NCBI GenBank assembly: GCA_937893735.1
Contig: CALBGD010000194.1
Coordinates: 1-15,797 of the forward strand
From: an uncultured Clostridia bacterium
GTDB lineage: Bacteria; Bacillota; Clostridia; Oscillospirales; Ruminococcaceae
DNA: 15,797 nt
Direction of reading: 5' to 3'
Each line of letters begins with the position of its first letter. Positions within the stretch are counted from its first letter, which is position 1. Below the pieces are notes generated by a model that worked only from the letters and a program-made list of their open reading frames with translations, searched no databases and was not told the origin of the DNA. Positions 13,870-15,797 of the stretch are shown here, piece by piece. The translations under genes were made by a program, and so were the position numbers.

Positions 13870-15267
13870 ATGAGCAATACCCCTGAAAACGCTAAGGAGT
13901 CCCGTTCGGAGCTCCTTGGAAACGCGCCCGTCACCTCGCTGATGGTGAAATTCGCCGTGCCCAGCATTATAGCAATGCTGGTGGGAGCGCTGTATAATAT
14001 CGTGGATCAGTTGTTTATAGGTCAGGCTGTCGGGACGCTTGGAAACGCGGCGACTAATATCGCGTTTCCGTTTTCGACCTCCTGCCTGTCGCTGGCGCTT
14101 CTGTTCGGAATAGGCGGCGCGAGCTGCTTCAACCTGAACATGGGGCGCGGAGAGCGCGAAAAGGCTCCATATTTCGTGGGAAACGCGGCGGTAATGATGA
14201 TGATCTGCGGAATCGCGCTGATGGTGATAACAAAGCTGTTCCTCACGCCTCTGCTGAATCTGTTCGGCTCCCCGGCGGACGTTCTTCCGCTGGCGCAGGA
14301 GTATGTCGGGATAACCTCGTGGGGATTCCCGTTCATGATAATCACCACCGGCGGCGGACACCTGATACGCGCCGACGGAAGCCCGCGCATGACCATGCTG
14401 TGCAATCTCCTTGGAGCAGTGATAAATACCGCGCTTGACGCGGTTTTCGTGCTCTGGTTCCAGTGGGGAATGGCTGGAGCGGCTTACGCCACGATAATCG
14501 GGCAGATAATCTCCGGCGCAGTCGCGATAATCTACCTGACGCGCTACAAGACCGTCCACGTTGGGCTGAAGCATCTGCGCATACGCTGGAAATACACCGG
14601 CAGGATAATGGCGATAGGCATGGCGAGCTGCATAAATCAGCTTGCGATGATGGTAGTGCAGATAGCGATGAACAATCTGCTGAAGCATTACGGCGCGCTG
14701 TCGGTCTACGGCGATTCAATTCCGATCGCGGTTTCAGGAATCGTGATGAAAGTGAACCAGATAACCTTCTCGATAGTGATAGGACTCGGACAGGGAGCAC
14801 AGCCGATAATCAGCTTTAACTACGGCGCTGAGAAATACGACCGCGTGCGAAAGGCTTTCCGCTCGGCGATAACGGTGGGAGCCGCTGTTGCGGTCGCGGC
14901 GTTCATTCTGTTCCAGCTTTTCCCGCGGGAGATAATTTCGGCGTTCGGCACCGGCTCGGAGGAATACTTTGATTTCGGCGTGAAGTTCTTCCGGGTGTTC
15001 CTGTTCTTCACATGGCTCAACTGCTTACAGCCGATAGCCTCCACGTTCTTCACCTCTATAGGAAAATCGGTCAAGGGCGCGTTCCTGTCGCTGACAAGGC
15101 AGATACTGTTCCTGCTTCCACCGATGATAGTTCTTCCGCTGTTCATGGGAATAGACGGCATACTTTATTCAGGGCCTCTCGCAGACCTGCTTTCGGGTAT
15201 CGCGTGCGTTATCATGCTGATAGTTGAATTCAGGATAATGCGCAGGCAGGAGGCAAATCAGGCATAA
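13870..15267 (+). CDS. MATE family efflux transporter
   Basis: A 465-residue inner-membrane multidrug/toxin exporter of the MATE family, driven by Na+ or H+ gradients. The start LLGNAPVTSLMVKFAVPSII and LYNIVDQLFIGQAVG (about 41-55) are typical of clostridial MATE proteins; about twelve hydrophobic segments, with the second half recurring as GLGQGAQPIISFNYGA (about 304-319), fit the two six-helix bundles. Start choice: the frame also opens at ATG 13831, but that codon has no ribosome site and adds a charged leader; ATG 13870 has AAAGGA 12 nt upstream (a little far). Single gene with its own terminator. The exported compound cannot be inferred; nothing nearby points to a specific drug. Confidence 0.92.
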   Translation: MSNTPENAKESRSELLGNAPVTSLMVKFAVPSIIAMLVGALYNIVDQLFIGQAVGTLGNAATNIAFPFSTSCLSLALLFGIGGASCFNLNMGRGEREKAPYFVGNAAVMMMICGIALMVITKLFLTPLLNLFGSPADVLPLAQEYVGITSWGFPFMIITTGGGHLIRADGSPRMTMLCNLLGAVINTALDAVFVLWFQWGMAGAAYATIIGQIISGAVAIIYLTRYKTVHVGLKHLRIRWKYTGRIMAIGMASCINQLAMMVVQIAMNNLLKHYGALSVYGDSIPIAVSGIVMKVNQITFSIVIGLGQGAQPIISFNYGAEKYDRVRKAFRSAITVGAAVAVAAFILFQLFPREIISAFGTGSEEYFDFGVKFFRVFLFFTWLNCLQPIASTFFTSIGKSVKGAFLSLTRQILFLLPPMIVLPLFMGIDGILYSGPLADLLSGIACVIMLIVEFRIMRRQEANQA

Positions 15268-15268
15268 A

Positions 15269-15298
15269 AAATGGCGCTGTGTGATGACAGCGCCATTT
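15269..15298. terminator. Bidirectional terminator between MATE and pyruvate kinase genes
   Basis: A 12-bp stem (15269-15280 with 15287-15298; core ATGGCGCTGT/ACAGCGCCAT) with a six-base loop lies directly after the MATE stop codon. A/T-rich flanks on both sides suit both converging genes. Confidence 0.88.
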
Positions 15299-15301
15299 AT
15301 A

Positions 15302-15797
15302 TTACTTACCCTCTTCATCGGCGGGACGGCCGCTTGTAACTATGCCCTTTTCAGCGTCGATAGTAACGGCAGTGCCCGAGCGGAGTATCTGTGTCGCATT
15401 GGAGGCTCCGGTGATTACCGGGATATCCAGCGTCATGCCTACGATAGCCGCGTGGCTGTCGTCTCCGCGCTCCTCGGTGATTATGCCGGCGGCGGTCTTC
15501 ATCAGCGGAAGTATCGCATTGCTGGTGCGCGGGATAACGAGTATCTCGCCGGAATTGAAGTACTTTGCGGCGTCCGCTTCGTCCTTGCATACGCAGGCGG
15601 TAGCGGTCACTGTGCCGGAGGTCGCTCCGTGTCCAGTTACCAGAACATCGCCGACGATGTGCACCTTCATGAGATTTGTGGTTCCGGATACGCCAAGCGG
15701 AACTCCGGCAGTGATGACAACGAGGTCTCCGTTGTGGAGCAGACCGGCTTCAACAGCCTTCTGTACTGCGTGGTGGATAAGGTCGTCGGTGGAGGTC
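15302..15797 (-). CDS. pyk: Pyruvate kinase, C-terminal part (5' end outside window)
   Basis: The last 164 residues of a pyruvate kinase, which makes ATP and pyruvate from phosphoenolpyruvate and ADP in glycolysis. The frame continues past the right edge; the ATG at 15670 is internal. VITAGVPLGVSGTTNLMKVHIVGD is split over the classic end of the pyruvate kinase C-domain (VITAGVPLGV, SGTTNLMKVH). The remaining ~115 residues form the extra PEP-utiliser mobile-like domain found on Bacillus-type pyruvate kinases: GHGATSGTVTATACVCKD, then ILVIPRTSN, AGIITEERGDDSHAAIVG and IPVITGASNAT. The histidine in SHAAIVG matches the phospho-histidine position of related enzymes. Converges on the MATE gene across a shared terminator. 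Confidence 0.95.
   Translation of the reverse strand, partial: TSTDDLIHHAVQKAVEAGLLHNGDLVVITAGVPLGVSGTTNLMKVHIVGDVLVTGHGATSGTVTATACVCKDEADAAKYFNSGEILVIPRTSNAILPLMKTAAGIITEERGDDSHAAIVGMTLDIPVITGASNATQILRSGTAVTIDAEKGIVTSGRPADEEGK

Noticed and set aside
13353..13967. Minus-strand protein frame covering the post-recR gap
   Set aside because: It overlaps recR and the MATE start, lacks a ribosome site at any ATG in the gap, and the gap is better explained as a structured RNA.
13768..14688. 306-codon minus-strand frame opposite the MATE gene
   Set aside because: Composition is atypical (Arg/His/Tyr-rich), no ribosome site, and the MATE frame is clear.

Overview
The window reads as a chromosome segment of a Gram-positive, moderately GC-rich Clostridia bacterium, most like Ruminococcus and relatives (Oscillospirales). 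This rests on the SRP RNA-dnaX-ybaB-recR order, consensus sigma-A type promoters, AGGAGG-type ribosome sites, a xylan-oligosaccharide glycosidase, a GLUG-repeat surface protein, and small fold-back intergenic repeats. The lineage is an inference from gene style; no 16S rRNA gene is present.

Layout. (1) 1-3639 (+): 3' part of a large GLUG-repeat, coiled-coil, membrane-anchored surface protein whose start lies left of the window. It is followed by a 151-bp fold-back repeat and a strong bidirectional terminator. (2) 3843-4430 (-) and 4635-6110 (+): a TetR-type regulator divergent from a cytoplasmic GH43 beta-xylosidase/arabinofuranosidase. The gap holds two good promoters and a palindromic operator candidate. 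(3) 6111-6246: GC-rich hairpin repeats and a bidirectional terminator. (4) 6247-6870 (-): a small flavoprotein with a compact four-cysteine motif. A 194-bp MITE-like element with TA target duplication sits between it and its likely promoter. (5) 7149-8108 (-): birA, divergent from (6) an SRP RNA (8243-8400, +) followed by dnaX, ybaB, a comEC/rec2-like gene and recR (8423-13580, +). (7) 13581-13869: mostly intergenic; the minus strand carries what looks like a structured small RNA with an intrinsic terminator and two anti-Shine-Dalgarno-like loops. (8) 13870-15267 (+): MATE transporter. (9) 15302-15797 (-): C-terminal part of pyruvate kinase, converging on the MATE gene across a shared terminator.

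How the genes fit together. The SRP RNA/dnaX/ybaB/recR block is a conserved housekeeping cluster for protein targeting, clamp loading, nucleoid binding and recombinational repair. A ComEC-like gene with a degraded metallo-beta-lactamase domain is inserted between ybaB and recR. The regulator/GH43 pair looks like a local sugar-utilisation unit. The flavoprotein, BirA, MATE and pyruvate kinase genes are unrelated neighbours. The most unusual items are the minus-strand small RNA candidate, the MITE in the flavoprotein leader, the ComEC variant without a visible ribosome site, and a thrice-repeated nine-residue motif in the DnaX linker.
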